A stretch of DNA of 6,110 nt from the NCBI GenBank assembly GCA_003484585.1, contig DNBZ01000259.1, positions 1-6,110 on the forward strand. The letters run 5' to 3'. The position numbers and the translations under genes were made by a program. The notes under the pieces are model-generated. The model did no database searches, was not told the origin of the DNA, and was given only the letters and a program-made list of their open reading frames with translations. How positions within the stretch are numbered: position 1 is the stretch's first letter; every line of letters begins with the position of its first letter. This DNA is from Bacteroidota bacterium (lineage in GTDB: Bacteria > Bacteroidota > Bacteroidia > NS11-12g > UBA9320). This document shows positions 1-6,110 of this stretch, piece by piece.

Positions 1-993
1 CTAGGTGCAGACGAGGTTACTAAACTTACCAGAACTCCAAAAGCAGAAGTATATGCACAGATAGAAACAGACCTTAGAAATGCAGAAGCAGTGCTAGATT
101 GGAGTGCCGCACAAAAGGGAAGAATAACTAAAGGTGCTTGTTTATCTTTACTAGGTAAAGTATTGCTTTATCAAGACAAATTTACAGAAGCAGCTACCGC
201 ACTAGAACGTGTAATAAGCCAAAACCAATACCAACTAATAGACAATTACACAGAGTTATTTTCAGTAGCAAACGAAGGAAACTCTGAAACTGTATTCGAC
301 GTGGAATATAGTGGTGCAGAAGGTGGCAGTTATGGCTGTCTAATCTGCTTAGAAGGTAATGCGGCTCCTGGTTTTCACGGGATAAGACAATACAATGGAC
401 CTGAGTATGGAGATGGTAATAGCTATAACCTACCTACCGAGAAACTATACAACTCATTTGCAGCTGGCGATATACGCAGAGATGCTAGTGTGCTAGACAT
501 AGACGCATTTATCGCGGCACAACCCAACTCAGACAACATCACCTATGCCGTAGGCGGTGGAGGACACACGGGATACTATAATAATAAGTATATAAAACGA
601 CAAGGTGAAATAGGTTTACCAGATAATGACTTAACTAGCCCAGTAAATTATCGAGTTATACGTTATGCTGATGTACTATTGATGGCAGCAGAAGCACATA
701 ACAGAGCTATGCCAGCAAATGATGCTAAGGCAAGAGAGTATCTGAAACTAGTAAGAGACAGGGTAAATATGCCAGAAATAAACAGTGGAGGTGCACAACT
801 AACGCAAGATATATGGGCAGAAAGACAATATGAGCTTTCTGGCGAAGGACATAGATTCTTTGATTTGGTACGTACAGGTGAAGCAGCTAAAGAGATCCCA
901 GGATTTGTAACTGGTAAGCATGAACTCTTCCCACTACCACAAGTAGAAATAGACCTAGCCGGAGGAAACTGGTCACAAAACGCAAATTATTAA
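1..993 (+). CDS. SusD/RagB-family outer-membrane glycan-binding lipoprotein, 5'-truncated
   Basis: This is the C-terminal 330 residues of a SusD-like protein. Frame 1 is open from base 1, so the gene begins upstream of the window; the GTG at 91 is an internal valine codon, not a start. SusD proteins sit on the cell surface, cap the SusC TonB-dependent transporter and bind glycan; they usually have 500-600 residues, so about a third is missing, including the signal peptide. Family hallmarks are visible: a TPR-like helical stretch near 121-220 (KGACLSLLGKVLLYQDKF), the strand YRVIRYADVLLMAAEA near 649-696, the segment ERQYELSGEGHRFFDLVR near 820-873, and the ending LFPLPQVEID...QNANY near 925-990. 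The next gene starts 21 bases later on the same strand, which suggests one transcript. Laminarin as ligand is inferred from the downstream enzymes. The family call is firm; the ligand is not shown by this sequence. Confidence 0.95.
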   Translation, partial: LGADEVTKLTRTPKAEVYAQIETDLRNAEAVLDWSAAQKGRITKGACLSLLGKVLLYQDKFTEAATALERVISQNQYQLIDNYTELFSVANEGNSETVFDVEYSGAEGGSYGCLICLEGNAAPGFHGIRQYNGPEYGDGNSYNLPTEKLYNSFAAGDIRRDASVLDIDAFIAAQPNSDNITYAVGGGGHTGYYNNKYIKRQGEIGLPDNDLTSPVNYRVIRYADVLLMAAEAHNRAMPANDAKAREYLKLVRDRVNMPEINSGGAQLTQDIWAERQYELSGEGHRFFDLVRTGEAAKEIPGFVTGKHELFPLPQVEIDLAGGNWSQNANY

Positions 994-1014
994 CATTTTA
1001 AAACAAACAATACA

Positions 1015-2373
1015 ATGAAAAAAACAACATTATTATTTTTATCCCTTGCTCTTATTCTAGGAATATCGAGCTGTAAGGAAGATGAAACACCGACACTTGG
1101 AGAAGCACCTACAGAAGCAGATGCAGCATTTACATATGCTCCTACTGCAGCTAATGCAAACATTATTGACTACACCGCGACTAATGCAGGATTCACTTAC
1201 AGCTGGGATTTTGATAACGGGACAAATGCTGCTACCAAAGAAGCTACTGCTGAATACCCAAACAAAGGAACATACACGGTTACTTTAACAGTATTTAATA
1301 GCGGAGGAAGTGCTAGCACATCTCAAGACATAATTATTGCAGATGATGATGCAAGCTTACTAAACAATCCATTGTACACCTTATTAACTGGTGGTACAGC
1401 TGGTAGTGGAAGCAGAACTTGGGTTATAGACTCTACTAGACAAGCTCACCTAGGAGTAGGACCAGTAGCTGGTACCTGGCCAGAATGGTGGGATGCTGAT
1501 CCAGGTATTAAAGCAAATTCAGGATTATATAGTGACAAATATACTTTTACATTGCAAGGTTTTAAATTTGATCAAATCACGAATGGTTCCGTATTTGTAA
1601 AAACGGGATCTCAAGATCAATTCCCAGGAGCATACGAAAATTCAGATGATTATACTGCTCCGTTTTCGGATCAGTTAAATGAAAATTGGACTATTGTGGA
1701 AGGAGAAGACACAACTATTTCAATTTCCGGGAAAGCATTTTTAGGAATGTACACTGGTGTAAGAGAGTACAAAATAGTAACATTAAGTGAGAATGAACTT
1801 ACCCTTAGATACGTAGACGCAGCAGATGAAACTACTGCATGGTACTTACGATTAGTGCCTGTAGACTTCCCGGTAGACGGTGGCGGAGGAGGCGGAGGTC
1901 AAGACCCTATCAATACAAGCACACTAACGCTACCAATTGATTTTGAAGATGGTAGTGACACCTCTCAATGGGAAGCCTTCGGAGAAAGTACTCTTGCAGT
2001 TGTTGATAATCCTCAAACTGGAGGAATAAATTCAAGTAGCAAAGTATTAGAAACTGTGCATGGTAGCGAAACTTGGGCTGGAGTATTTGTTAACCTTAAA
2101 GACAAGTTTGATTTCAAGTCTGGCAGTCCAACTATTACGCTTAAAGTATGGGCTCCGGCTACGGGAAATTTCAAAGTAAAAATGGAAAACTTTGCTAAAC
2201 CAACTGAAAATACTGAAAAGGATATCACTGTAGATACCGCAAATGAGTGGGTAGAAATAAGTGTTGATTTCAGTGATATTGACGCTAGCAAGTTTGATAG
2301 ACTAGTATTGTTCCCTGGATGGGATGTATCTAATGCAGGGACCTTCTACTTAGACGATATCTCTCAAAAATAA
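1015..2373 (+). CDS. PKD-domain surface glycan-binding lipoprotein (SusE/SGBP position) with C-terminal CBM-like module
   Basis: This 452-residue lipoprotein probably binds the target glucan at the cell surface beside SusC/SusD. Residues 1-19 form a lipoprotein signal peptide ending ISSC, with C20 as the lipidated cysteine; the following K-E-D-E fits the flavobacterial lipoprotein export signal, so surface exposure is expected. A PKD domain spans about 36-110, with YSWDFDNG at 62-69 and KGTYTVTLTVFN at 84-95. Residues about 118-286 form a beta-rich domain I cannot name; it holds RTWVIDS (134-140) and an aromatic cluster TWPEWWDADPG (154-164). A seven-glycine linker (289-295) leads to a C-terminal beta-sandwich-like module (about 298-452) starting PIDFEDGSDTSQW and ending FYLDDISQK, a style typical of carbohydrate-binding modules. 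No catalytic motif is seen. The ATG at 1015 is chosen because it directly precedes the signal peptide. The domain order and place after susD support an SGBP role; the exact ligand is inferred. Confidence 0.85.
   Translation: MKKTTLLFLSLALILGISSCKEDETPTLGEAPTEADAAFTYAPTAANANIIDYTATNAGFTYSWDFDNGTNAATKEATAEYPNKGTYTVTLTVFNSGGSASTSQDIIIADDDASLLNNPLYTLLTGGTAGSGSRTWVIDSTRQAHLGVGPVAGTWPEWWDADPGIKANSGLYSDKYTFTLQGFKFDQITNGSVFVKTGSQDQFPGAYENSDDYTAPFSDQLNENWTIVEGEDTTISISGKAFLGMYTGVREYKIVTLSENELTLRYVDAADETTAWYLRLVPVDFPVDGGGGGGGQDPINTSTLTLPIDFEDGSDTSQWEAFGESTLAVVDNPQTGGINSSSKVLETVHGSETWAGVFVNLKDKFDFKSGSPTITLKVWAPATGNFKVKMENFAKPTENTEKDITVDTANEWVEISVDFSDIDASKFDRLVLFPGWDVSNAGTFYLDDISQK
1879..1899 (+). other. 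Seven-glycine interdomain linker in the SGBP-like lipoprotein
   Basis: Seven consecutive glycine codons (mixed GGT, GGC and GGA) encode residues 289-295, between the unnamed middle domain and the C-terminal CBM-like module. Such a run is most simply a flexible hinge that lets the outer module reach for glycan. The mixed codons make recent slippage of a simple repeat less likely. Confidence 0.8.
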
Positions 2374-2391
2374 ATCTTTCAATCAAACAAA

Positions 2392-2426
2392 AGAAGGGAG
2401 TGCTATCTTAGGATGGGCTCCCTTTT
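2392..2426 (+). terminator. Intercistronic hairpin, partial or attenuating terminator candidate
   Basis: The arms AGAAGGGAG (2392-2400) and CTCCCTTTT (2418-2426) pair over 9 positions: eight Watson-Crick pairs and one G-T wobble. They are separated by a 17-base loop and followed by CTAGG rather than a long T run; the only T tract (four Ts) lies inside the right arm. The hairpin starts 18 bases after the SGBP stop and ends 16 bases before the ATG of the GH16 gene. It could lower expression of the enzyme genes relative to the binding-protein genes, or stabilise the 3' end of the upstream mRNA. The large loop and weak T tract make full termination uncertain. Confidence 0.5.
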
Positions 2427-2442
2427 CTAGGTGAAAATACAT

Positions 2443-3564
2443 ATGAAAAATAAGCTATTTGCCATAATACTATTCTCTCTTACCGTGTGGGGATGCAAAG
2501 ATGAAGAGCCTACAGCTAGTTTACTACTGCCTTCCGCTCTTAATCTAGAGATAACTCTATCTCAAAATATAGAAGGACTAGTAGATGTAAAAGCTACAGC
2601 TAATGACGAAAACTTCTTTACTATTCGTTTTGAAGATGGAGATAATACAAGAGAAGTAGAGAGTACCGATGGCAAAGCTCAACACCAATATACAAGCAGT
2701 GGTTTATATACAATTATTACAAAAGCACATGTTACAACAGCAGACTTTGTACAGCAAGAAGATACCGTCCGAATAACCATAGCATCTACCACGAACACTG
2801 ATGGAGTACCCCTAAACGGATCTACCTCTCCTATGAATTACGAAGGTTACTCACTGGTATGGAGTGACGAATTTTCTGGCAATTCTCTCAATGAATCTGA
2901 CTGGAACTATGAACTTGGAACCGGCAATAGTGGCTGGGGAAACAATGAGTTACAATACTACCAGAAAGAAAATACCTCTGTAAACAACGGCTTTCTAACT
3001 ATAGAGGTAAAACAACAAGCAGCAGGAAGCCAAATGTATACAAGCAGTAGACTCACTACACGCAATAAACAAAGTTTCAAATATGGAAGAATAGACATTA
3101 GAGGTGCTATGCCAAAAGGACAAGGACTATGGCCTTCATTTTGGATGCTAGGCACTAGTCATAATTCCGTGGGATGGCCAGATTGTGGTGAGCTAGATAT
3201 CATGGAAATGGTAGGAGGATCATCCACTGGCAAATCTGATAGAGTTACACACGGAACACTCCATTGGGACAACAATGGACAGTATGCTTCTTATGGTGGC
3301 AAAACAACTACTAATAAAAAAGATCTAAATCAAGAATTTCATGTGTACTCAGTGATTTGGGATGAGACAAGTGTAAAATGGTTACTGGATAACAGACAGT
3401 TTCACGAGACGGATATTACATCTTCACAAATGTCAGAATTTCATGAAGAGTTTTTTTTCATCTTCAATGTGGCTGTAGGCGGTAACTGGCCAGGAAGCCC
3501 CGATGCATCTACGACATTTCCTCAAAAAATGCATGTAGATTATGTGCGAGTTTTTCAAAAATAG
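2443..3564 (+). CDS. PKD + GH16 lipoprotein, endo-beta-1,3-glucanase (laminarinase)
   Basis: This is a 373-residue retaining endo-glucanase predicted to cut beta-1,3-glucan such as laminarin. The signal peptide ends VWGC (C18) and is followed by K-D-E-E, matching the flavobacterial surface-export pattern. A PKD-like beta domain covers about 30-113 (YTSSGLYTIITKAH), then the GH16 domain about 134-373: LVWSDEFSG at 138-146, WNYELGTGNSGWGNNELQYY, GLWPSFWMLG, and the catalytic GELDIME with E250 as nucleophile, D252 assisting and E255 as acid/base. The extra residue in ExDxxE marks the beta-bulge type, and the WPDCGELDIME context is typical of laminarinases (GH16_3). The domain ends at the usual HVDYVRVFQK, with no C-terminal CBM. 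ATG 2443 is preferred; an in-frame GTG at 2431 directly follows a stop and would add four residues, but leaves only four bases after the hairpin. Family is firm; laminarin specificity is strongly inferred. Confidence 0.92.
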   Translation: MKNKLFAIILFSLTVWGCKDEEPTASLLLPSALNLEITLSQNIEGLVDVKATANDENFFTIRFEDGDNTREVESTDGKAQHQYTSSGLYTIITKAHVTTADFVQQEDTVRITIASTTNTDGVPLNGSTSPMNYEGYSLVWSDEFSGNSLNESDWNYELGTGNSGWGNNELQYYQKENTSVNNGFLTIEVKQQAAGSQMYTSSRLTTRNKQSFKYGRIDIRGAMPKGQGLWPSFWMLGTSHNSVGWPDCGELDIMEMVGGSSTGKSDRVTHGTLHWDNNGQYASYGGKTTTNKKDLNQEFHVYSVIWDETSVKWLLDNRQFHETDITSSQMSEFHEEFFFIFNVAVGGNWPGSPDASTTFPQKMHVDYVRVFQK

Positions 3565-3577
3565 GTGTAACCTACTA

Positions 3578-3585
3578 TATATTTG
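3578..3585 (+). promoter_or_regulatory. Candidate Bacteroidota -7 promoter box before the GH-A glycosidase gene
   Basis: TATATTTG matches the Bacteroidota primary sigma factor -7 consensus TAnnTTTG at every fixed position and lies 42 bases upstream of the GTG start at 3628. No clear TTTG -33 element is found; the T-rich run at 3551-3555 is at about the right spacing but lacks the G. In AT-rich DNA an 8-base match like this can occur by chance, so this is only a candidate internal promoter within the operon. Confidence 0.35.
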
Positions 3586-3627
3586 AAACTATACATTTTA
3601 TTCAAGACAAATTGCAATTAGAGAAAA

Positions 3628-4905
3628 GTGAATAAACGATACATTAACCTGCTTCTCTTTATATTTCTGCTTGTATCCTGTGCTCAGCACAAACAGGACA
3701 CTTTAATTTCGAGTTCTCCTGGCACTCATATCACAGTAGATAATCAACTATTCTTTATCAAAGGAATGAACTGGAGCTACTCTCCTATTGGCACCAATTA
3801 CGCATATAGTCTTTGGGTACAGCCCGAGGAAACCATCAAAATAGCACTAGACCAAGATATGACTAGGCTAAAAAACATAGGTGTAAATACGCTTAGAATA
3901 TATGCTGGCATTCCTGCTAAGTGGATAGAATACATCTATTACAACTATGGCATCTACACTGTATTAAACCATTCCTTTGGTCGCTACGGTGTTATGCTAG
4001 ATGGGAATTGGAACCCTACTACTGATTATGGTGATTCGCTCTCTCAAAAGGTATTACTCACAGAAATAGCGGCACTAGCAAAGACGTATAAAGATACACG
4101 AGGATTACTCATGTACCTCCTCGGCAATGAGAACAACTATGGCCTATACTGGGAAGGTGGCGAGACGGAAGACATTCCAATAATGGAAAACACCGACCAA
4201 AGAGCACACCATTTATATGCTCTTTTCAATAAAGCATCTCTTTTGATTAAAACTGTAGACTCAACACATCAAGTAGCTATCTGCAATGGAGACTTAGGTT
4301 TTCTTGATCTCATTGCAACTGAATGTCCAGATGTAGACGTACTTGGTATTAACATATACAGAGGAATCTCATTTGGAGAGGCATTCCAAGAAGTAAAAAA
4401 GAAGTACAACAAGCCCGTGATGTTCACCGAGTTTGGGGCAGATGCGTACAACAATAATAAGAAGGAAGAAGATCAATATTCTCAAGCAGAATACTTACTA
4501 AACAACTGGAAAGAGATCTATCAAAATGCGGTAGGCCAAGGCAAAAGCGAAAACTGTATAGGAGGATTCACCTTCCAATGGAGCGATGGCTGGTGGAAAA
4601 CAGGACAAACGATTAATCTAGACAAGCACGACATCACTGCTTCTTGGTCTAACGGTGGATACCAAAATGACTTTATTAAAGGGCAAAATAACATGAATGA
4701 GGAATGGTTTGGTATATGTGCTAAAACATTCAATAATTCAGAGGGTACCTATCTTGTGAATCCTAGAGCAGCCTACTATATTCTACAAGAAGTACACAAA
4801 CTTAATCCTTATCAAAAAGACCTAAGACCAGAGCAACTCAATGCAGCATTTTCTAAAATAAAAGTTAACGAAGCTATAGAAAAAGCTAAAATTCTTCCAA
4901 GATAA
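3628..4905 (+). CDS. Lipoprotein clan GH-A (TIM-barrel) retaining glycosidase, GH2-TIM/GH72-like, probably on beta-glucan
   Basis: This 425-residue predicted glycosidase has a short lipoprotein signal peptide ending LLVSC (C18). The next residues, A-Q-H-K-Q-D, lack the acidic surface-export pattern of the two upstream lipoproteins, so a periplasm-facing location is likely. Barrel landmarks are FFIKGMNWSYSP near 46-57, DMTRLKNIGVNTLRIYAG near 77-94, LLGNENNYG with E168 as likely acid/base, VDVLGINIYRG at 236-246, PVMFTEFGADAY with E268 as likely nucleophile, and GGFTFQWSDGWWK at 312-324. This layout fits clan GH-A and resembles the GH2 catalytic barrel without its beta-sandwich domains, and also the GH72 glucanosyltransferase pattern; GH5, GH17 or GH158 cannot be excluded by eye. 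GTG 3628 is the only reasonable start, since an in-frame TAG sits at 3619-3621 and no ATG precedes the signal peptide. Its place between GH16 and a phosphorylase suggests action on beta-glucan oligosaccharides. The clan is well supported; substrate and family are inferred. Confidence 0.8.
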   Translation: MNKRYINLLLFIFLLVSCAQHKQDTLISSSPGTHITVDNQLFFIKGMNWSYSPIGTNYAYSLWVQPEETIKIALDQDMTRLKNIGVNTLRIYAGIPAKWIEYIYYNYGIYTVLNHSFGRYGVMLDGNWNPTTDYGDSLSQKVLLTEIAALAKTYKDTRGLLMYLLGNENNYGLYWEGGETEDIPIMENTDQRAHHLYALFNKASLLIKTVDSTHQVAICNGDLGFLDLIATECPDVDVLGINIYRGISFGEAFQEVKKKYNKPVMFTEFGADAYNNNKKEEDQYSQAEYLLNNWKEIYQNAVGQGKSENCIGGFTFQWSDGWWKTGQTINLDKHDITASWSNGGYQNDFIKGQNNMNEEWFGICAKTFNNSEGTYLVNPRAAYYILQEVHKLNPYQKDLRPEQLNAAFSKIKVNEAIEKAKILPR

Positions 4906-4928
4906 AAACCAAATACTAAACGATATAA

Positions 4929-6110
4929 ATGGCTACACAATCTGAGCATACGACAGAAGCAAACATTGATATAAAAAGACTTAAAATAGAGGGCGAAAAC
5001 TTCTATTGCATTTCTAACTACGACAGAATGCGTCCCTTTTTTATGAGCATAGTAAGTGACTCACATCACTGGATGTTTATATCTAGCAATGGAGCATTAA
5101 GTGCTGGGCGTAAAAACTCTGAAAACCCACTTTTCCCTTACTATACTGCCGATAAGATAACCGAGTCTTCGGATACTACAGGGAGTAAGTCTATTTTTCA
5201 AATACATCAAGATGGCGAGACCAAAGTGTGGGAACCGTTCTCTGAGCGTAATGTTGGTATGAATAATACAACTAGAAACCTATACAAAAATGCAATAGGA
5301 AATAAAATAATTTTTGAAGAGATAAACCATGATTTAGGACTCAAATTTAGATATGAGTGGAACTCTAGTAATATTTACGGATTTGTACGTAAATCCTCTT
5401 TAGAAAATACTTCCGATAAAAATTTAACAGTAACCATATTAGACGGGATACAAAACATAATGCCAGACGGAGTGAATAGTGACTTACAAAACTCTGCGAG
5501 TAATCTGGTAGATGCATATAAACGTAATGAGTTAGATGTAAACTCTGGAATGGGCATCTATGCTCTAAGTGCTATCATAGTAGATAAGGCAGAACCGAGT
5601 GAAGCACTCAAAGCAAACGTAGCTTGGTCACTTGGACTAGAAAACCCAACATACTTGGTATCTTCTCTTCAATTAAATAACTTTAGAAAAGGTAAATCAG
5701 TAACTCAAGAAGAGGACATAAAAGCAGAAAAAGGAGCATACTTCCTAAGTACTACCCTAGAACTAGCTCCTGCTACCAAAACAGAATGGACCATAGTAGC
5801 AGATGTAAACCAGAGCCAGTCTGCTGTGGTTTCTCTCATGGACTACATCCATAATCAGAAGGACCTGAAATCTCTTATAGACAAGGACATTAACTTAGGT
5901 TCTAAGCTTTTGATAGAACTTAACTCGTCTTCTGATGGTATGCAGCTGTCTGCAGATGTATTCCGAGATACGCGTCACTTTGCTAACACATTATTTAATA
6001 TAATGCGTGGAGGTATTTTTGATTTCAATTACCAAATAGAAAAATGGGATTTAAGTAATTACCTAGCAGCGGCTAATAAAAAAGTATACGCTAGTCATAA
6101 GGATCTTCTA
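4929..6110 (+). CDS. N-terminal part of a glucan phosphorylase-like protein (GH149/GH94-type), 3'-truncated
   Basis: An open frame of 394 codons runs from the ATG at 4929 to the last base with no stop, so the gene continues beyond the window. An in-frame TAA sits directly before the ATG, and the previous gene ends 23 bases upstream, so this start is well defined. There is no signal peptide (MATQSEHTTEANIDIKRL), which implies a cytoplasmic protein. Residues about 28-72 (SNYDRMRPFFMSIVSDSHHW, then SSNGALSAGRKN, then PLFPYY) resemble the start of large inverting phosphorylases, where an N-terminal beta-sandwich precedes an alpha-toroid catalytic domain. GH149 enzymes, roughly 1,100 residues long, reversibly phosphorolyse beta-1,3-glucan to glucose-1-phosphate and fit this locus best; GH94 and GH161 are alternatives. 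The catalytic Asp would lie downstream, so activity cannot be checked here. The coding call is firm; the family rests on remembered similarity and context. Confidence 0.75.
   Translation, partial: MATQSEHTTEANIDIKRLKIEGENFYCISNYDRMRPFFMSIVSDSHHWMFISSNGALSAGRKNSENPLFPYYTADKITESSDTTGSKSIFQIHQDGETKVWEPFSERNVGMNNTTRNLYKNAIGNKIIFEEINHDLGLKFRYEWNSSNIYGFVRKSSLENTSDKNLTVTILDGIQNIMPDGVNSDLQNSASNLVDAYKRNELDVNSGMGIYALSAIIVDKAEPSEALKANVAWSLGLENPTYLVSSLQLNNFRKGKSVTQEEDIKAEKGAYFLSTTLELAPATKTEWTIVADVNQSQSAVVSLMDYIHNQKDLKSLIDKDINLGSKLLIELNSSSDGMQLSADVFRDTRHFANTLFNIMRGGIFDFNYQIEKWDLSNYLAAANKKVYASHKDLL

Noticed and set aside
91..993. The GTG at 91 as the start of the SusD-like gene
   Set aside because: The frame is open back to base 1, and the residues before 91 (TPKAEVYAQIETDLRNAEA) read as normal SusD sequence, so the gene is simply cut by the window edge.
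1082..1288. A 68-codon + strand frame inside the SGBP gene
   Set aside because: It overlaps the signal-peptide-proximal and PKD coding sequence in another frame, and its low-complexity product has no recognisable feature; it is a shadow of the real gene.
2013..2291. A 92-codon antisense frame inside the SGBP gene
   Set aside because: It lies wholly opposite the CBM-like coding region, has no recognisable domain and no independent context.
2431..2442. The GTG at 2431 as the start of the GH16 gene
   Set aside because: It is possible, but it adds only MKIH before a complete signal peptide, lies four bases from the hairpin and uses a rarer start codon; ATG 2443 is the simpler choice.
2365..3564. 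Shared ending TCAAAAATA at the 3' ends of the SGBP and GH16 genes as a repeat
   Set aside because: The match is about nine AT-rich bases spanning Gln-Lys-stop codons, well within chance; the surrounding sequences do not align.
2958..5557. Short antisense frames of 60-70 codons at 2958-3155, 4269-4454, 4521-4733 and 5375-5557
   Set aside because: Each lies opposite well-supported coding sequence (GH16, GH-A or phosphorylase) and shows no domain or start context of its own.

Overview
This window looks like part of a beta-glucan (laminarin-type) polysaccharide utilization locus (PUL) from a member of the Bacteroidota, most likely a marine Flavobacteriaceae. Four things point that way: the AT-rich composition, A-rich leaders with no clear Shine-Dalgarno sites, a SusD-family gene, and lipoprotein signal peptides followed by the acidic 'C-K-(D/E)-(D/E)' surface-export pattern known from Flavobacteria. 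The species cannot be named from the sequence.

Layout: five genes, all on the + strand and closely spaced. (1) 1-993: the 3' two thirds or so of a SusD-like glycan-binding lipoprotein, cut by the window start; its SusC partner should lie just upstream. (2) 1015-2373: a PKD-domain surface lipoprotein in the SusE/SGBP position, with a middle domain I do not recognise and a C-terminal CBM-like module after a seven-glycine linker. (3) 2443-3564: a PKD + GH16 lipoprotein with the motif GELDIME, a laminarinase/beta-1,3-glucanase. (4) 3628-4905: a lipoprotein clan GH-A (TIM-barrel) retaining glycosidase with no surface-export signal; its exact family is unclear. (5) 4929-6110: the first 394 residues of a large cytoplasmic protein resembling GH94/GH149-type glucan phosphorylases, running off the window end without a stop.

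Inferred joint function: surface proteins (SusD, SGBP, GH16) capture and cut laminarin. Oligosaccharides enter through SusC and are trimmed by the GH-A enzyme, probably in the periplasm. The phosphorylase then breaks short beta-glucans down in the cytoplasm to glucose-1-phosphate. The export signals change from gene to gene in the order of this route.

Intergenic regions are short (21, 69, 63 and 23 bases), and no stretch over 300 bases lacks a gene. Two gaps hold candidate control elements: a hairpin between the SGBP and GH16 genes (2392-2426), and a perfect match to the Bacteroidota -7 box (TAnnTTTG) before the GH-A gene (3578-3585). I see no RNA genes, mobile elements, CRISPR arrays or long repeats.
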